From contig NZ_JALJRB010000024.1 in assembly GCF_022968795.1 (NCBI RefSeq), positions 1-64,000 on the forward strand: 64,000 bases of DNA, given 5' to 3'. Positions 45,958-56,011 of the stretch are shown here, piece by piece (the stretch's first letter is position 1; the number at the start of each line of letters is the position of its first letter). The position numbers and the translations under genes are program-made. The notes under the pieces are model-generated. The model had not been told where the DNA came from. It saw only the letters and a list, made by a program, of their open reading frames with translations, and made no database searches. The stretch comes from Desulfatitalea alkaliphila. GTDB lineage: Bacteria; Desulfobacterota; Desulfobacteria; Desulfobacterales; Desulfosarcinaceae.

Positions 45958-47112
45958 TCAGCGCATCTGCTGCGGCGCGGCGGTGAACTTACCGTCTTTG
46001 ACCATCTTGACGAAGGCCATCTTTTCCGGATCGCCCTTGGCATTGAAGTAGGTGGGGCCGGTGATCCCTTCGTAGGCCTTTTCCGGCGCGTCGATGGCCG
46101 CCAGGTAATCCCGGATTTTGGCCCGGTCGGGGCCCACGGCCGCCACGGCGGCGGCGAACATACCCATGGCGTCATAGGCGTTGGCGCTCATCCAGTCCAG
46201 ATCGCGGCGGTATTTCTCCTCGAAGGTGCGGATGAAGGTTTGGGCCTGCTCGGGCGCCGCGGCCGCCAGAAAGGGCACGGTCATGTAAGTGTTGTCCGCG
46301 GCCGCGCCGCCCAGCGCAATGTAATCCACGTTGTCCAGGCCGTCGGCACCGAACTTGATTATCTGCATCCCCAGGTTGGCCGCCTGGGCGGCGATCAGGG
46401 CCCCTTCGTTGTAGTATCCCGAAATGAACAGGCCGTCGGGATTGCCCCCGCGCAGCTTGGTCAGCTGGGGCGTAAAGTCGGTGGCACCCTTGACATACCC
46501 CTCGCTGCCCACCACGGTCAGCCCCGCGGCGGCCGCTTCCTTGATGAAAGCGTCCTTGAGGCCGATGCCGTAGTCGTTGTTTTCATAGAACACGGCGATG
46601 CGTTCCAGCCCCAGCACCTCCTTGGCGTAGCGGGCCAGGAACTGCCCCTGGTAGTCGTCGAGGTAGACGTTGCGGAAGGACCAGACCCGCCCGGCGCGGT
46701 CGGCATTCTGTTCGCCGATGGTCACATTGGTGGCGGTGGGGGAAATCACCGGCATGCCGGAGCGCACATAATTGGGCAGGGCCGCCAGATGGGCCGACGA
46801 GCAGACATGGCCTACCACGCCGACGATCGCCCGGTCCCGCACGATGCGGGGAGCCACCGTGGCGGCCTCCTTGGGGTCGCACAGCTCATCGAAGTAGACC
46901 GCCTCCACCGGCGTGCCGTTGATGCCGCCGCCGGCATTGATTTCGGCCACCTTGGTCTCCACGCCCGACTTGATGTTTTCGCCGTATGAGGCCGCCGGCC
47001 CGGTGAACGGCGCGGCCACGCCGATTTTAACACTCTGCGCCCAAACCGGCGCACCGGCCAACAGCACAACACACGCGGCCGCCAGGGCCGTTTTGCATAA
47101 ATTGCATCGCAT
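45958..47112 (-). CDS. livK: Branched-chain amino acid/amide-binding protein (LivK type)
   Basis: A 384-residue periplasmic substrate-binding protein with a signal peptide (about residues 1-25, ending VWAQS). The type I binding fold begins VKIGVAAPFTGPAASYG and contains PVISPTATN and AVFYENNDYGIG, as in Leu/Ile/Val or amide/urea-binding proteins. The ligand cannot be settled from sequence. AAAGGAG precedes the ATG. It is first in livKHMGF. Confidence 0.92.
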   Translation of the reverse strand: MRCNLCKTALAAACVVLLAGAPVWAQSVKIGVAAPFTGPAASYGENIKSGVETKVAEINAGGGINGTPVEAVYFDELCDPKEAATVAPRIVRDRAIVGVVGHVCSSAHLAALPNYVRSGMPVISPTATNVTIGEQNADRAGRVWSFRNVYLDDYQGQFLARYAKEVLGLERIAVFYENNDYGIGLKDAFIKEAAAAGLTVVGSEGYVKGATDFTPQLTKLRGGNPDGLFISGYYNEGALIAAQAANLGMQIIKFGADGLDNVDYIALGGAAADNTYMTVPFLAAAAPEQAQTFIRTFEEKYRRDLDWMSANAYDAMGMFAAAVAAVGPDRAKIRDYLAAIDAPEKAYEGITGPTYFNAKGDPEKMAFVKMVKDGKFTAAPQQMR

Positions 47113-47230
47113 GGGATCACTCCTTTACGGTCCAGGGGGGTTGTCATCGACGAACAGGAACGCACAGGACATTGACAAGTGGCAAAAGTATGGCGGTATG
47201 CAACCCACCTGTCAAGCGATTTGCCGCCAC

Positions 47231-47280
47231 CGCCCAACACCCAACCAACCCAATCGACCCGACCCACTCAAGCCACTCGC
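47231..47280 (-). repeat. C-rich CCAAC/CGACCC tract, G-rich on the minus strand
   Basis: Repeated CAACC, CCAACC and GACCC units between the RND gene end and livK, similar in make-up to 149-210. On the minus strand it reads as closely spaced GGG/GG runs, which could form a G-quadruplex or simply be a dispersed low-complexity repeat. Confidence 0.45.
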
Positions 47281-49790
47281 TCCCCCGTCGGCCGGCCGAA
47301 GGGTTTGATGACGATCAGCAGTTGGGGCAGCAGGGTCAAGGCGGCGACCAGGGCGACGATCATGGCCAGGCCGGTGAACAGGCCGAAATAGATGGTGGGC
47401 CAGAAGTTGGAGAAGACCAGGATCGAAAATCCGATCACGATGCTGATGGAGGTGTAGTAGGCGGCATAACCGATGCTGGCGTGGCAACGGTGCATGGTTT
47501 GCCGGTAGTCGCCGTCTTTGACGATCTCCTCCTTGAAGCGGTGGATGTAGTGGATGGTGTCGTCCACGGCGATGCCGACGCTGATGGCGGCGATGGTGAT
47601 GGTCATCATGTCCAGGGGGATGTTCAGCCACCCCATGATGCTGATCACCACGGCGGACGAGAAGAGGTTGGGCAGCAAGGCAATGACGGCCAGCTTGATG
47701 GAGCGGAAGAGCAGCAGGAACATCACCAGCAAGGCCAGCGCCACAATGCCCAGGGTCTTGATCTGGGAAGAGAAGAGGCTTTGCAGCATGTTGTTGTACA
47801 GGACCATCATGCCGGTCAGGTGAACATGGTCCGCGGGCAGTCCGACCTCGTGCACCAGGTCGTGGCGGATCTGTTGGAGCATGGCGTCGCGCTGCAGGGT
47901 TTCCAGCGAGTCGATGATGCGGATGGCGTAGCGTGCTTCGTTGTGTTCGATGGAAAGATAGGGCGCCAGGATCAAGTCCCGGTACTCTTCGGGCAAGCGG
48001 CCGTAGAGCACCGCCATTTCGATGCTTTCCAGGGGCTGGTCGTTGTTCAGGATGCGGCCGATCTTCAGAAGGGTTCCCAGGGAGAGCACCTTGCCGGTTT
48101 CCGGCAGCCCTTCAAGGTAGTCATGCACATCTTCGATGGTGCGCAGGCGCTCGTCGAAGAACCAGTAGCGATCATAGTCCGTTTCGGTCTTTTGCGCGTA
48201 GGGATTGAGAAAGTCGTCCTCTTCCGCCTCGTCCATGGTGGCGAACTGCCGCAGATCGACCGGGTCGAATTGCACGATCACATCCAGCGGCGTGGTGCCG
48301 CCCAGTTTCTGGTCGATGCGTTTCATGCCCTGGTGGATCTCGGTGGAGGACTTGAAGTAGTCGATGAAGCTGTTCTCCACCCGCAGCCGGGAGAGCCCCA
48401 CGATCGCCAGCACGGAGAGCACACCGGCGATCACCAGCACGGCGGTGCCGTGGCGATGGGTCAGGCGGGCCAGCGCGGGCAACGGCGTGAAGGGCGCCTT
48501 GGCCGATTCGGTTCGCTGAACGCGCTTGCCGGCCAGGACGACAGTGGCCGGAAAAAGAATGAAGGTCATGATAAGGGAGAGCACCAGGCCGGCACTCATC
48601 ATCCAGCCGAAATCGATGACCGGTTTAATGCCGCTGAGCACCAGGGAGCTGAAGCCGGCGATGGTGGTCAGGGTGGCATAGAGGCATGGCACGAACTTGG
48701 CCCGTACCGTTTCGCGGATCAGGGTGCGATGGTCCATCTCCGGGTGCTCGCCGCGGAACTCGCGGTAGCGGACGATCAGGTGGATGGTGATGGCCAGGGT
48801 GATGATCAATTGCAGGGAGATGAAGTTGGAGGAGATCACCGTCACCTCCCATTGAAAAATGGCCAGAATACCCATCATGGCGATCACCGACAGAAAACAA
48901 CACAACATGGGGAGAACGATCCACAGCAGGCGCCGGAAGATCAGGCCGAGCACCACCACCAGCAGCAGGAACACCCCGGCGCCGAAGATCTGCAGGTCGT
49001 TGCGAATGTAGGCGATCATGTCGTTCTGGATCATGCTCACCCCGCCGAGAAACAGCTCATGCCGGTCCCGGTAGCCGTCCATGACGGCCCGCACGGCGGC
49101 GATGGTTTCACTCTGCTCGAGCGTCATTTTGTCCAATCGGCCGGAGATTCGGCGGTCCAGTGCGCGCAGCGCCTCGGCCTCGGCGCCCCTCAGGCCTCTG
49201 TCGGCCCGCAGGTCGTGATAGCGGTGGCGTTGGGCGATCAGGTCCTGGTAGGTGGTGTCGGTCTCCAGGTTGACGATCAGGGCGGTGGTCTGCAGATCGG
49301 CGCTGACGATCAAGTCGCGGTAGAAGGGGCTTTCCTGAAACTCCCGGGCCGCCAGTGCGGGGTCCGTGTCCTCCGATTGCAAGGTGCGGATGCCTTCCGC
49401 CACTTCGGCGTAGGAGAGGGGCGGGCTTTGAAACAGGGGCACATCCAGCAAGGTGAGCACCGAGGTCACCCGGGGCAGGGCGTCGAGTTCATCGCGCAGG
49501 CTGCCGATGGCGGCCAGGGTGGCATCGGAGAACAGGTCGCCGTCGCCGGGGGTGAAGGCGATGAGCAGAAAATCGTCCACGCCGTAGCGCTCGACGATTT
49601 GCCGCGAGTAGCGCAGATCAGGGTCTTCCTGCAGCAGCAGCGTGTCGGCCGAGGCCTCGATACGGAAATCGCGGGCCTTGAACCCCAGAAAGGCCACCAG
49701 CGCCATGAGGCAGACGATCACCAGGACCGGGTGGTCCAACACCAGTTTGTTGTACCAGCGCAGGGCGGTCGCCCCCCCTTTTTTCAACAT
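47268..49790 (-). CDS. RND/MMPL-superfamily exporter
   Basis: An 840-residue membrane protein with two matching halves. Each half has one N-terminal helix, a large periplasmic loop and five to six helices (about 12 total). The second half has GIAVDDTIHYIHRFKEE, the proton-relay type motif of MMPL/Patched-like proteins, matched in the first half by TLAITIHLIVRYREFRGE, where the acidic pair is missing. Such exporters move lipids, hopanoids or hydrophobic compounds; the substrate here is unknown. No fusion protein or outer-membrane channel is adjacent. GGGGGA lies before the ATG. Confidence 0.88.
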   Translation of the reverse strand: MLKKGGATALRWYNKLVLDHPVLVIVCLMALVAFLGFKARDFRIEASADTLLLQEDPDLRYSRQIVERYGVDDFLLIAFTPGDGDLFSDATLAAIGSLRDELDALPRVTSVLTLLDVPLFQSPPLSYAEVAEGIRTLQSEDTDPALAAREFQESPFYRDLIVSADLQTTALIVNLETDTTYQDLIAQRHRYHDLRADRGLRGAEAEALRALDRRISGRLDKMTLEQSETIAAVRAVMDGYRDRHELFLGGVSMIQNDMIAYIRNDLQIFGAGVFLLLVVVLGLIFRRLLWIVLPMLCCFLSVIAMMGILAIFQWEVTVISSNFISLQLIITLAITIHLIVRYREFRGEHPEMDHRTLIRETVRAKFVPCLYATLTTIAGFSSLVLSGIKPVIDFGWMMSAGLVLSLIMTFILFPATVVLAGKRVQRTESAKAPFTPLPALARLTHRHGTAVLVIAGVLSVLAIVGLSRLRVENSFIDYFKSSTEIHQGMKRIDQKLGGTTPLDVIVQFDPVDLRQFATMDEAEEDDFLNPYAQKTETDYDRYWFFDERLRTIEDVHDYLEGLPETGKVLSLGTLLKIGRILNNDQPLESIEMAVLYGRLPEEYRDLILAPYLSIEHNEARYAIRIIDSLETLQRDAMLQQIRHDLVHEVGLPADHVHLTGMMVLYNNMLQSLFSSQIKTLGIVALALLVMFLLLFRSIKLAVIALLPNLFSSAVVISIMGWLNIPLDMMTITIAAISVGIAVDDTIHYIHRFKEEIVKDGDYRQTMHRCHASIGYAAYYTSISIVIGFSILVFSNFWPTIYFGLFTGLAMIVALVAALTLLPQLLIVIKPFGRPTGERVA

Positions 49791-49958
49791 GTCTTTTCCC
49801 CCGCCTTCTTTTGCAATGGGTGTCTCGATGCCGATCCGTGTGGCTTCGCTTATACCGGTTCACCATTTCAGGGTCAAGCAACCGCCAAAGAAGAACCATT
49901 GCAACGCGAGCCCTTCATCTCGCAATGGTCTGCAACCCGACGCGGATTGACTAAGCCC

Positions 49959-50008
49959 TGGCGGGCAGTTTTAAGTTTTGCGTGTTAAGTTTTAAGTTAA
50001 TGAATTCT
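49959..50008 (+). repeat. A/T-rich dispersed repeat, copy 1
   Basis: TGGCGGGCAGTTTTAAG, a short insertion, then TGTTAAGTTTTAAGTTAATG and AATTCT. The same block occurs at 55764-55807 without the insertion, and its core occurs inverted at 50487-50511. Confidence 0.75.
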
Positions 50009-50038
50009 ATCGATTTTATGGCGCATTGAACGAGTGCC

Positions 50039-50223
50039 GGCGGGTGGGGCGGGGGGTTGGGTGCTGCGCGTTTTGGCGCCAAGGGGCCGTAATTGGGTGG
50101 GCTCCGGGCGGCCCGCAAACTCGCTGCGCTCAAACAGTGCGGGCCGAACGCCCTGCGCCCACCCCATAACGGCCCCTAAGCACCTGCACGCATTGCAGCA
50201 CCCAACCCCCCGCCCCACCCGCC
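50039..50223. repeat. Large imperfect palindrome with 29-bp perfect outer arms
   Basis: Outer arms 50039-50067 and 50195-50223 are perfect 29-base complements (beginning GGCGGGTGGGGCGGGG). Middle arms 50081-50101 and 50157-50177 match at 19 of 21. The centre holds GCCCGCA...TGCGGGC around a loop containing AACTCGCTGCGCTCAAACAG. The whole could form a cruciform or a very stable RNA hairpin. It resembles REP/BIME-like elements in layout. Confidence 0.8.
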
Positions 50224-50240
50224 TCCGTGCGGGAACAAGC

Positions 50241-50410
50241 GATGTCGCTTTTACGTTGGCAATAATCCCTTTTATGGTAGGCGTATTCACTGTCTGGCGG
50301 GGATTCTGTTGTATCGAAATCGCTATCGGGATCGAAATCGTCTTTGCCTTAATTCACTGGCCACGGCGGCATTGCAAATTTTTCGATCCCGATAGCGATC
50401 CCGATTTCCA
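50241..50410 (+). repeat. Diverged copy of window-start repeat with 19-bp inverted repeat
   Basis: Similar in blocks to bases 1-135. It contains a perfect 19-bp inverted repeat, 50319-50337 and 50381-50399 (ATCGCTATCGGGATCGAAA and complement), separated by 43 bases. Confidence 0.55.
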
Positions 50411-50486
50411 TTTGGATGAAATACCTATGACGCGCAGTTCACATCTTTCCGCCCGCCCCAACCCCCTCTAATCGATAGCATTCCTC

Positions 50487-50511
50487 AACTTAAAACTTAA
50501 CACTTAAAACT
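50487..50511 (-). repeat. A/T-rich dispersed repeat, inverted copy 2
   Basis: This 25-base stretch is the exact reverse complement of 55773-55797 (it ends CACTTAAAACT). Together with 49959-50008 it brackets the palindrome region in opposite orientation. Confidence 0.75.
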
Positions 50512-50570
50512 CTATATTTTCAAACCCTTAATAAAACCAAGCCAACGGCGTATTAACGTTACACGATCGC

Positions 50571-52151
50571 TTACACCGGATCGCCCCCCGGATATCCCGT
50601 AATCTCCCCTATCTTTTCATACAGCGGCCGCAGGCGGGGATACATTTGGCGGTAGACTTCCTTGTAGAGGCGGTCGTAGGTGCGTTGGTGCACCGGGTTG
50701 GGTTCGAACAGGGCGCCGGTGTGGGTCATGGCCTGCACGGCGGTGGTGAAATCGGGATGGAGGCCCAGCCCCACGGCGGCGTCGATGGCGGCACCCAATC
50801 CGGCGGTCTCGTACAAATGGGGCCGGATGGTGGGCAGATCGAAGATGTCGGCGGTGATCTGCAGGGCCTGGTCGCTCTGGGAGCCGCCGCCCGAGACCCG
50901 CAGCATGGTGATGGGGGTGCGGGTGCGCTTTTCCAGGCGCTCCTTGCCTTCCCGCAGGGCATAGGCCAACCCTTCGAGAATGGCGCGGTAGACGTGGGCC
51001 CGGGTGTGCACGTCGCCGAAGCCGATCACCGCACCCTTGGCTTCCGGCCCCGGGAACTTGAGTCCCGGGCTCCAGTAGGGTTGCAGCAGCAATCCCATGG
51101 CTCCCGGCGGGGTTTGCTCCAGCAGCGTCTCGAAGAGCGCCTCGGCGGTCACCCCCTGGGTGCGGGCCGCCGCCTGCTCCAGTTGGCCGAACTCCTGCTT
51201 GAACCACTCCACCATCCAGTAGCCGCGGTACACCTCCACCTCCACGTTGTAGTGGCCCGGCACCGCCGAAGGGTAGGCCGGCAACAGGCGGATCGGTTCC
51301 ACGTAGCGCTGGTGGGTGGCGTTGATGGTGGCGGTGGTGCCGTAGCTCAAACAGCCGATGTGGGGCGCCAGGGCGCCCGAGCCGAGCACCTCGCAGGCCT
51401 TGTCCGCCGCCGCCGCGACAACGGGCAGTCCGGCAGGCAGGCCGGTCTGGTCGGCCGCTTGGGCACTGACCGTTCCCATGATGGTGCCCGGCGGCACCAG
51501 GGTGGGCAGGCGGGCGGCCTCCAAAGAGAGACAGCGCCAGTGCCAATCCCAAGTGCGGGCCCAGCGCAGCCGTTTGTAGTCAAAGGGGATGTAGCCCACT
51601 TGGCAGCCCACCGAATCCACGAACTCCCCGGTCAGGCGCCGGGTCAGGAAGCCGGACAGCAGCAGGAATTTGTGGGTGCGGCGCCACACATCGCCGTCGT
51701 GCTGGGCGAGCCAGTTGGCCTCGGCCTCGGCGCGGATGTATTCCACCGTGCCCCGCAGGCCGGCCAGGCGAAAGAGCCAACCCCACACGCCGCCCAGGGG
51801 CGGCAACCCCCGGGTCTTGCGCTGGTCCAGCCAGGTGATGGCCGGCCGCAGCGGGTTGCCGTCCCGGTCTACGTTGACCACGGTGGCCCGCTGGGTGGTC
51901 AGGGCCACGCCGGCCAGGGCTTGTTTGTCAACCTTCTCCTGGTGCCACAAGGTGCGGCACGCTTTGCAGAGGGCGTTCCAGAAAAGGTCCGGATCCTGCT
52001 CGGCCCACCCCGGTCGGGGCGCGACATAGGGTGCAAAGGGCACCTGGGCCTTGGCCTTCATCCGGCCCTGGAGATCGAACACCATGGCTTTGAGGCTCTG
52101 GGTGCCATTGTCGATGGCGAGAATGTGGTCGGCGGCACGCGAAGGGGGCAT
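50571..52151 (-). CDS. FGGY-family carbohydrate/polyol kinase
   Basis: A 526-residue sugar or polyol kinase with the FGGY two-domain ATPase fold. N-terminal phosphate loop [16 protein letters not shown]; the second domain has [14 protein letters not shown] and the FGGY signature-like [20 protein letters not shown]. Which polyol it phosphorylates is not evident. It lies 23 bases after glpD and across from an alkyl-DHAP-synthase-like gene, so glycerol or dihydroxyacetone are natural guesses. The frame runs far upstream through glpD, but ATG 52151 matches the family start. The Shine-Dalgarno is weak. Confidence 0.88.
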   Translation of the reverse strand: MPPSRAADHILAIDNGTQSLKAMVFDLQGRMKAKAQVPFAPYVAPRPGWAEQDPDLFWNALCKACRTLWHQEKVDKQALAGVALTTQRATVVNVDRDGNPLRPAITWLDQRKTRGLPPLGGVWGWLFRLAGLRGTVEYIRAEAEANWLAQHDGDVWRRTHKFLLLSGFLTRRLTGEFVDSVGCQVGYIPFDYKRLRWARTWDWHWRCLSLEAARLPTLVPPGTIMGTVSAQAADQTGLPAGLPVVAAAADKACEVLGSGALAPHIGCLSYGTTATINATHQRYVEPIRLLPAYPSAVPGHYNVEVEVYRGYWMVEWFKQEFGQLEQAAARTQGVTAEALFETLLEQTPPGAMGLLLQPYWSPGLKFPGPEAKGAVIGFGDVHTRAHVYRAILEGLAYALREGKERLEKRTRTPITMLRVSGGGSQSDQALQITADIFDLPTIRPHLYETAGLGAAIDAAVGLGLHPDFTTAVQAMTHTGALFEPNPVHQRTYDRLYKEVYRQMYPRLRPLYEKIGEITGYPGGDPV

Positions 52152-52174
52152 GGGCGGTTCCGTTGGGCCTGTGT

Positions 52175-53809
52175 CTATTGTGCGGGTTGTGGGTTGCGAT
52201 TGCGCCGCAGACGAGTGACCCACTTGCGCCAAATCGTCTTGATGCGCCCCGCTGGGGGCGTGCGCCAGGGGAAACCGTGGATCTGCTGCCGGCGCAGCAG
52301 ATATTGCCGGCGCTCTCGGCGCCAGTGGCGCCAGGACCATCCCAGGGCGGGCCGGCAAAGGCGTCCGATACGATCGATATGGCGGCGCCCGCCATCGGGC
52401 AGCAGCAGGCCGATGCGCACGCGGCGCAGCAGCAGATCTTCCAGGTGGCGCACCCACTCGTGCTTGGCGGCATAGGGCAGTTCGGCCCACAGGGTGCCGG
52501 TGCCTGGAATGGGTTGCAGGGTGTCGGGCGAAGCGTTTTCGACCAAGGCGATGGCGCCATGCCCGTAGCGGCTCCAGAGCCGTTGCCAGGTCTCCTGCGC
52601 CAGCTCGACCGGGGGCGGCGGGGGTGCCGCCGGGGTGGTGAACCCGGGGCTGTCGGCTGCCGGGCGTTCGATGGGCGGCAGAAAGGGCTGGGCGGCCTTG
52701 ATGGCGTCCAGGGCCAACCGGCGGTAGGTGGTCAGCTTGCCACCGGCAATGGTCACCAAACCGTTGTCCACCCAGATGTCATGCTCGCGGGACTCCTCCG
52801 AGGGCGCGCGTTGGCCGCCGCTGCCGATCACCGGCCGCAAACCGGCGATGGAGGCGATGCAGCGGTTCAGGGAAAGCCCCAGGGAGGGAAACAGGGCCCG
52901 CACGCCCTCTATCAGGTAGTCCGCCTCGGCCGGGGTAATGGCCGGTTCCATGTCCAAATCATCGTTGTGATCCAGATCGGTGGTCCCCACCAGCACCACC
53001 CCCTCCCAGGGCACCACGAACATGGCCCGCTGGTCCGCCGGGTGCATGAAGGAGACGGCGCACTGCACCGGCAGCGCCTCCCTGGGAAAGATCAGGTGAC
53101 TGCCCCGCAACGGTCGCAGTTGCCGCTTACCGTGATCTTGGGGATGCAGGCCGTCGGCCCAGCAGCCGGTGGCGTTGATCACCGCCGCCGTTTCCAGGGG
53201 TCGGGTTTCGCGGGTCTCCACATCCTGCACCGTCACCCCCGCCACCTTGCCCTTGGCGTCGCGGTTGACCAGCACCACTTCGGTATAGTTGAGGGCCAGT
53301 CCGCCGGCCGCGCGCCCTTCGGCGATCAGGCGCAACACCAGGCGGGCATCGTCCACCTGGGCGTCCCAAAAGGCATAGCCGCCGGTCAGGGCGCGGCGTT
53401 CGATGAACGGAACCCGCTCCAGCAGCGCCGCCTGGTCCAGGTATTGGTGCTGCCGCTTTTGGGCCATCAAGTCGTAGATGGAAAGCCCGGCCTCCAGCAT
53501 CCAGCGGCCCGGGCCACGATCCTTGTAAACCGGCACGATGAACGCCACGGGGGTCACCAGGCCGGGGGCTTCCTGCAGCAAGCGTTCCCGCTCCCGCACC
53601 GCATCACGGGTCATGCGCAGTTGTCCCTCTTTCAAATAGCGCAGCCCGCCGTGGATCAATTTGGATGATCGACTGGAGGTGCCCCAGGCGAAATCGTGCC
53701 GCTCCAGCAGCAGCACCTTGAGGCCCAACCGTGTGGTTTCATGAAAAATGCCCGCCCCGGTGATGCCGCCGCCGACAATCACCAGGTCGCAGCTTTTAGG
53801 AAGAGGCAT
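52175..53809 (-). CDS. glpD: FAD-dependent glycerol-3-phosphate dehydrogenase
   Basis: A 544-residue flavoprotein oxidising glycerol-3-phosphate to dihydroxyacetone phosphate and passing electrons to the quinone pool. FAD-binding [17 protein letters not shown] at the start, then [17 protein letters not shown], the substrate region and the C-terminal helical DAO_C domain ([18 protein letters not shown]). The tail is unusually basic and Arg/Trp-rich. GGAG five bases before ATG 53809 decides the start. The gene is divergent from the alkyl-DHAP-synthase-like gene and upstream of the FGGY kinase. Confidence 0.92.
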   Translation of the reverse strand: MPLPKSCDLVIVGGGITGAGIFHETTRLGLKVLLLERHDFAWGTSSRSSKLIHGGLRYLKEGQLRMTRDAVRERERLLQEAPGLVTPVAFIVPVYKDRGPGRWMLEAGLSIYDLMAQKRQHQYLDQAALLERVPFIERRALTGGYAFWDAQVDDARLVLRLIAEGRAAGGLALNYTEVVLVNRDAKGKVAGVTVQDVETRETRPLETAAVINATGCWADGLHPQDHGKRQLRPLRGSHLIFPREALPVQCAVSFMHPADQRAMFVVPWEGVVLVGTTDLDHNDDLDMEPAITPAEADYLIEGVRALFPSLGLSLNRCIASIAGLRPVIGSGGQRAPSEESREHDIWVDNGLVTIAGGKLTTYRRLALDAIKAAQPFLPPIERPAADSPGFTTPAAPPPPPVELAQETWQRLWSRYGHGAIALVENASPDTLQPIPGTGTLWAELPYAAKHEWVRHLEDLLLRRVRIGLLLPDGGRRHIDRIGRLCRPALGWSWRHWRRERRQYLLRRQQIHGFPWRTPPAGRIKTIWRKWVTRLRRNRNPQPAQ

Positions 53810-54055
53810 GAAAGCTCCGTCGCCTTGAAAAAAACCATTGCCCATCGAAGCGGAACGTCGGCCGCTTCATTGCAACCCGTCCTTTATCCTTTGACAACGA
53901 ATTGCTTAGTGGCTTTTTGCATTACATAACATTTTATTCCAATTGCGCCCACTCCTTCCTGCGCGCTTTCCACTTTGAACTCTTTGGCAAAAGATGGCAT
54001 CCTGATGCCAAGCGTTCATGGTCCCCATGCACCCCAACCGACAAGGAGCCGCGCC

Positions 54056-55744
54056 GTGTCCCCATCCGCCAACCCACCGGCTTGGTTGAAGCAGCCACCC
54101 CCCCCGGGCAGCTACCGCTCCATCTTCAAATGGGGCGCGCCCGACCGCTTTCACCACCCCAAGCCGGCCCTGCTCGACTATCTGCAGGCCCGACTGGGCC
54201 TGCGTCGTGAGGATTGGCAACAGCCGCGGCACACCGGCCTTGAAACCATTGCGCCCCCCGAAGGTCCCCGCCTGGCGGCCGAACACATCGAGCGGCTGAG
54301 CGCCATCGTCGGTCCCGAAAACGCGCAGACCGATCCCTTCGCCCGCTTGCGCTTCGCCCATGGCCAGTCGGCCGAGGAGATCCTCCAACTGCGGCGGCAA
54401 CAGCCCCGGGCCGTCGCCGACCTGGTGCTGCACCCGCGCCACCGGGAGGATGTGGTCACCATCGTGCGCTATTGCCACCAGGCGCGCATTCCCGTCACCC
54501 CCTTCGGTGGCGGCTCCTCCGTCACCCTGGGGGTGCGTCCGGCGCTCGGCGGGGTCACCCTGGCGATGACCACCCACATGCACCGGGTGTTGGCCTTCAA
54601 TGAGACCAACCAGACCATCACCGTGGAACCGGGCCTCTTCGGGCCGGCTTACGAAGACTACCTGCGCCGCGCCCCCGAGCATTTCGGCGCCCGCCGGCGC
54701 TACACCGGCGGCCACTTTCCCCAATCTTTCGAATATTCCACCGTCGGCGGCTGGATCGCCACCCTGGGCGCCGGCCAGCAATCCACCTACTACGGCGACA
54801 TTTACGACCTGGTGCTCAGCCAGACCTGTGTCACCCCGGCCGGCACCATCACCACCGCCGAGTATCCGGCCAGCGCCACCGGCCCCAAGATCAACGACAT
54901 CCTCAAGGGCAGCGAAGGGGCCTTGGGCGTGCTGGTGGCCGCCACCCTCAAAGTCTTTCGCCACCGTCCCCGCGCCCGCCGCTGCTTCGCCTATATGCTG
55001 CCCACCTGGGAAACCGCGGTGCTGGCCGCCCGCGAGATCAGCCAGGGGGAATTCGGCCGCCCCGCCATGCTGCGCATCTCCGATGGCGCCGAAACCGAGG
55101 CCGCCCTGCAGATGTACGGCCTGGGCCATCCCCTGGTCGACAAGCTGCTGCGCCTGGGCGGTCTGCCTGCACGGCAGCGCAGCCTGCTCATCGGCCAAAG
55201 CGACGGTGAACCCGGCTTCGCCCGCCACGTGGCGCGCCAAAGCGGTCGCATCTGCCGCCGCCTGGGCGGCCGCTGGCTCAGCGGCTACCCGGCGCGGCGC
55301 TGGGCCCGAACCCGCTTCCTGGACCCCTACCTGCGCGACGATCTTTTCGACATGGGCATCCTCATCGACACCCTGGAAACCGCCGTACCCTGGGATCGGC
55401 TCGCACACGTTCATGCCGGGGTACGAGCGGCCATCACCGCCCGTCCCCGCACCCTCTGCCTCACCCACGCCTCCCACTTCTACCCCCAGGGCACCAATCT
55501 CTACTTCATCTTCATCACCCCCCTGCCCGAAATAGAGGATTACCAGGCTTTTCAGCGCAGCATCATCCAACGCATCGCGGCCTGCGGCGGATCGCTCAGC
55601 CACCATCACGGCGTGGGCAAAATGATGGGGCCGATGATGGAACAGCACCTGGGCAAAGAACAGATGGCCGTGCTGCGCGTTCTCAAAAACCACTTCGATC
55701 CCCACCACATCATGAATCCCGGGGGCACCCTGGGTTTGGAATGA
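54056..55744 (+). CDS. Alkyldihydroxyacetonephosphate synthase-like FAD enzyme
   Basis: A 562-residue FAD-linked oxidase-type protein resembling AGPS, which swaps the acyl chain of acyl-DHAP for a fatty alcohol and so makes the ether bond of ether lipids. The FAD PP-loop PFGGGSSVTLGV is at about 149-160. Strands with EYSTVGGWIATLGAG and KGSEGALGV follow. The C-terminal triple-histidine motif SHHHGVGK (His516-518) matches the active-site histidines of AGPS. D-lactate/glycolate dehydrogenase-type relatives lack that exact motif. A GTG at 54056 seven bases after AAGGAG is the better start than ATGs at 53975/54005. It is divergent from glpD. Confidence 0.82.
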   Translation: MSPSANPPAWLKQPPPPGSYRSIFKWGAPDRFHHPKPALLDYLQARLGLRREDWQQPRHTGLETIAPPEGPRLAAEHIERLSAIVGPENAQTDPFARLRFAHGQSAEEILQLRRQQPRAVADLVLHPRHREDVVTIVRYCHQARIPVTPFGGGSSVTLGVRPALGGVTLAMTTHMHRVLAFNETNQTITVEPGLFGPAYEDYLRRAPEHFGARRRYTGGHFPQSFEYSTVGGWIATLGAGQQSTYYGDIYDLVLSQTCVTPAGTITTAEYPASATGPKINDILKGSEGALGVLVAATLKVFRHRPRARRCFAYMLPTWETAVLAAREISQGEFGRPAMLRISDGAETEAALQMYGLGHPLVDKLLRLGGLPARQRSLLIGQSDGEPGFARHVARQSGRICRRLGGRWLSGYPARRWARTRFLDPYLRDDLFDMGILIDTLETAVPWDRLAHVHAGVRAAITARPRTLCLTHASHFYPQGTNLYFIFITPLPEIEDYQAFQRSIIQRIAACGGSLSHHHGVGKMMGPMMEQHLGKEQMAVLRVLKNHFDPHHIMNPGGTLGLE

Positions 55745-56011
55745 GCGTCCGTTGCCGTGGGCTCTGGCGGGCAGTTTTAAGTGTTAAGTTTTAAGTTAAT
55801 GAATTCTGACGTTTAGATGTGTGTGGGGGGGGGGGGAGAGTTGGTTGGCAGGGCAGTTGCCTTTAGAAATCAAGTGGAAAGGATTTTGATCAGGTAGACA
55901 TCGTCCCACGCCGCAAGACTTGCCAGACAGTGCCGACGCGGCTTATGAAAGCAATATGGACTAACCACGGTGATAGAAAACGGCACGGCCGCGAAACCAA
56001 GGAGGGTGAAC
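55745..56011 (+). repeat. Intergenic region with A/T-rich dispersed repeat, copy 3
   Basis: Bases 55764-55807 repeat the block seen at 49959-50008 (CTGGCGGGCAGTTTTAAG then TGTTAAGTTTTAAGTTAATG). A G10-12 run follows at about 55827. No gene seen before 56012. Confidence 0.65.

Larger units (their letters stand above)
49791..50570. other. Long non-coding region rich in repeats and a cruciform
   Basis: About 780 bases with no credible gene. In order: an A/T-rich repeat (49959-50008), a giant palindrome (50039-50223), a diverged copy of the window-start repeat (50241-50410) with an internal 19-bp inverted repeat, and an inverted copy of the A/T-rich repeat (50487-50511). Short frames through it are repeat-driven. 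It separates two minus-strand genes, so it may include a terminator for the FGGY kinase gene and a promoter for the RND gene. Confidence 0.7.

Noticed and set aside
47172-49988. 938-residue plus-strand open frame opposite the RND gene
   Set aside because: It is antisense to a clear RND protein, rich in Gln/His/Gly from reading GC-biased codons backwards, and lacks a ribosome-binding site or recognisable domains.
50034-50471. 145-residue open frame within the palindrome/repeat region
   Set aside because: Its sequence is dictated by inverted repeats, there is no ribosome-binding site, and frames are open on both strands for the same reason.
52152-52490. N-terminal extension of the FGGY kinase
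   Set aside because: It runs through the end of glpD in another frame, is Pro/Ala/Arg-rich and precedes the family's normal start at 52151.
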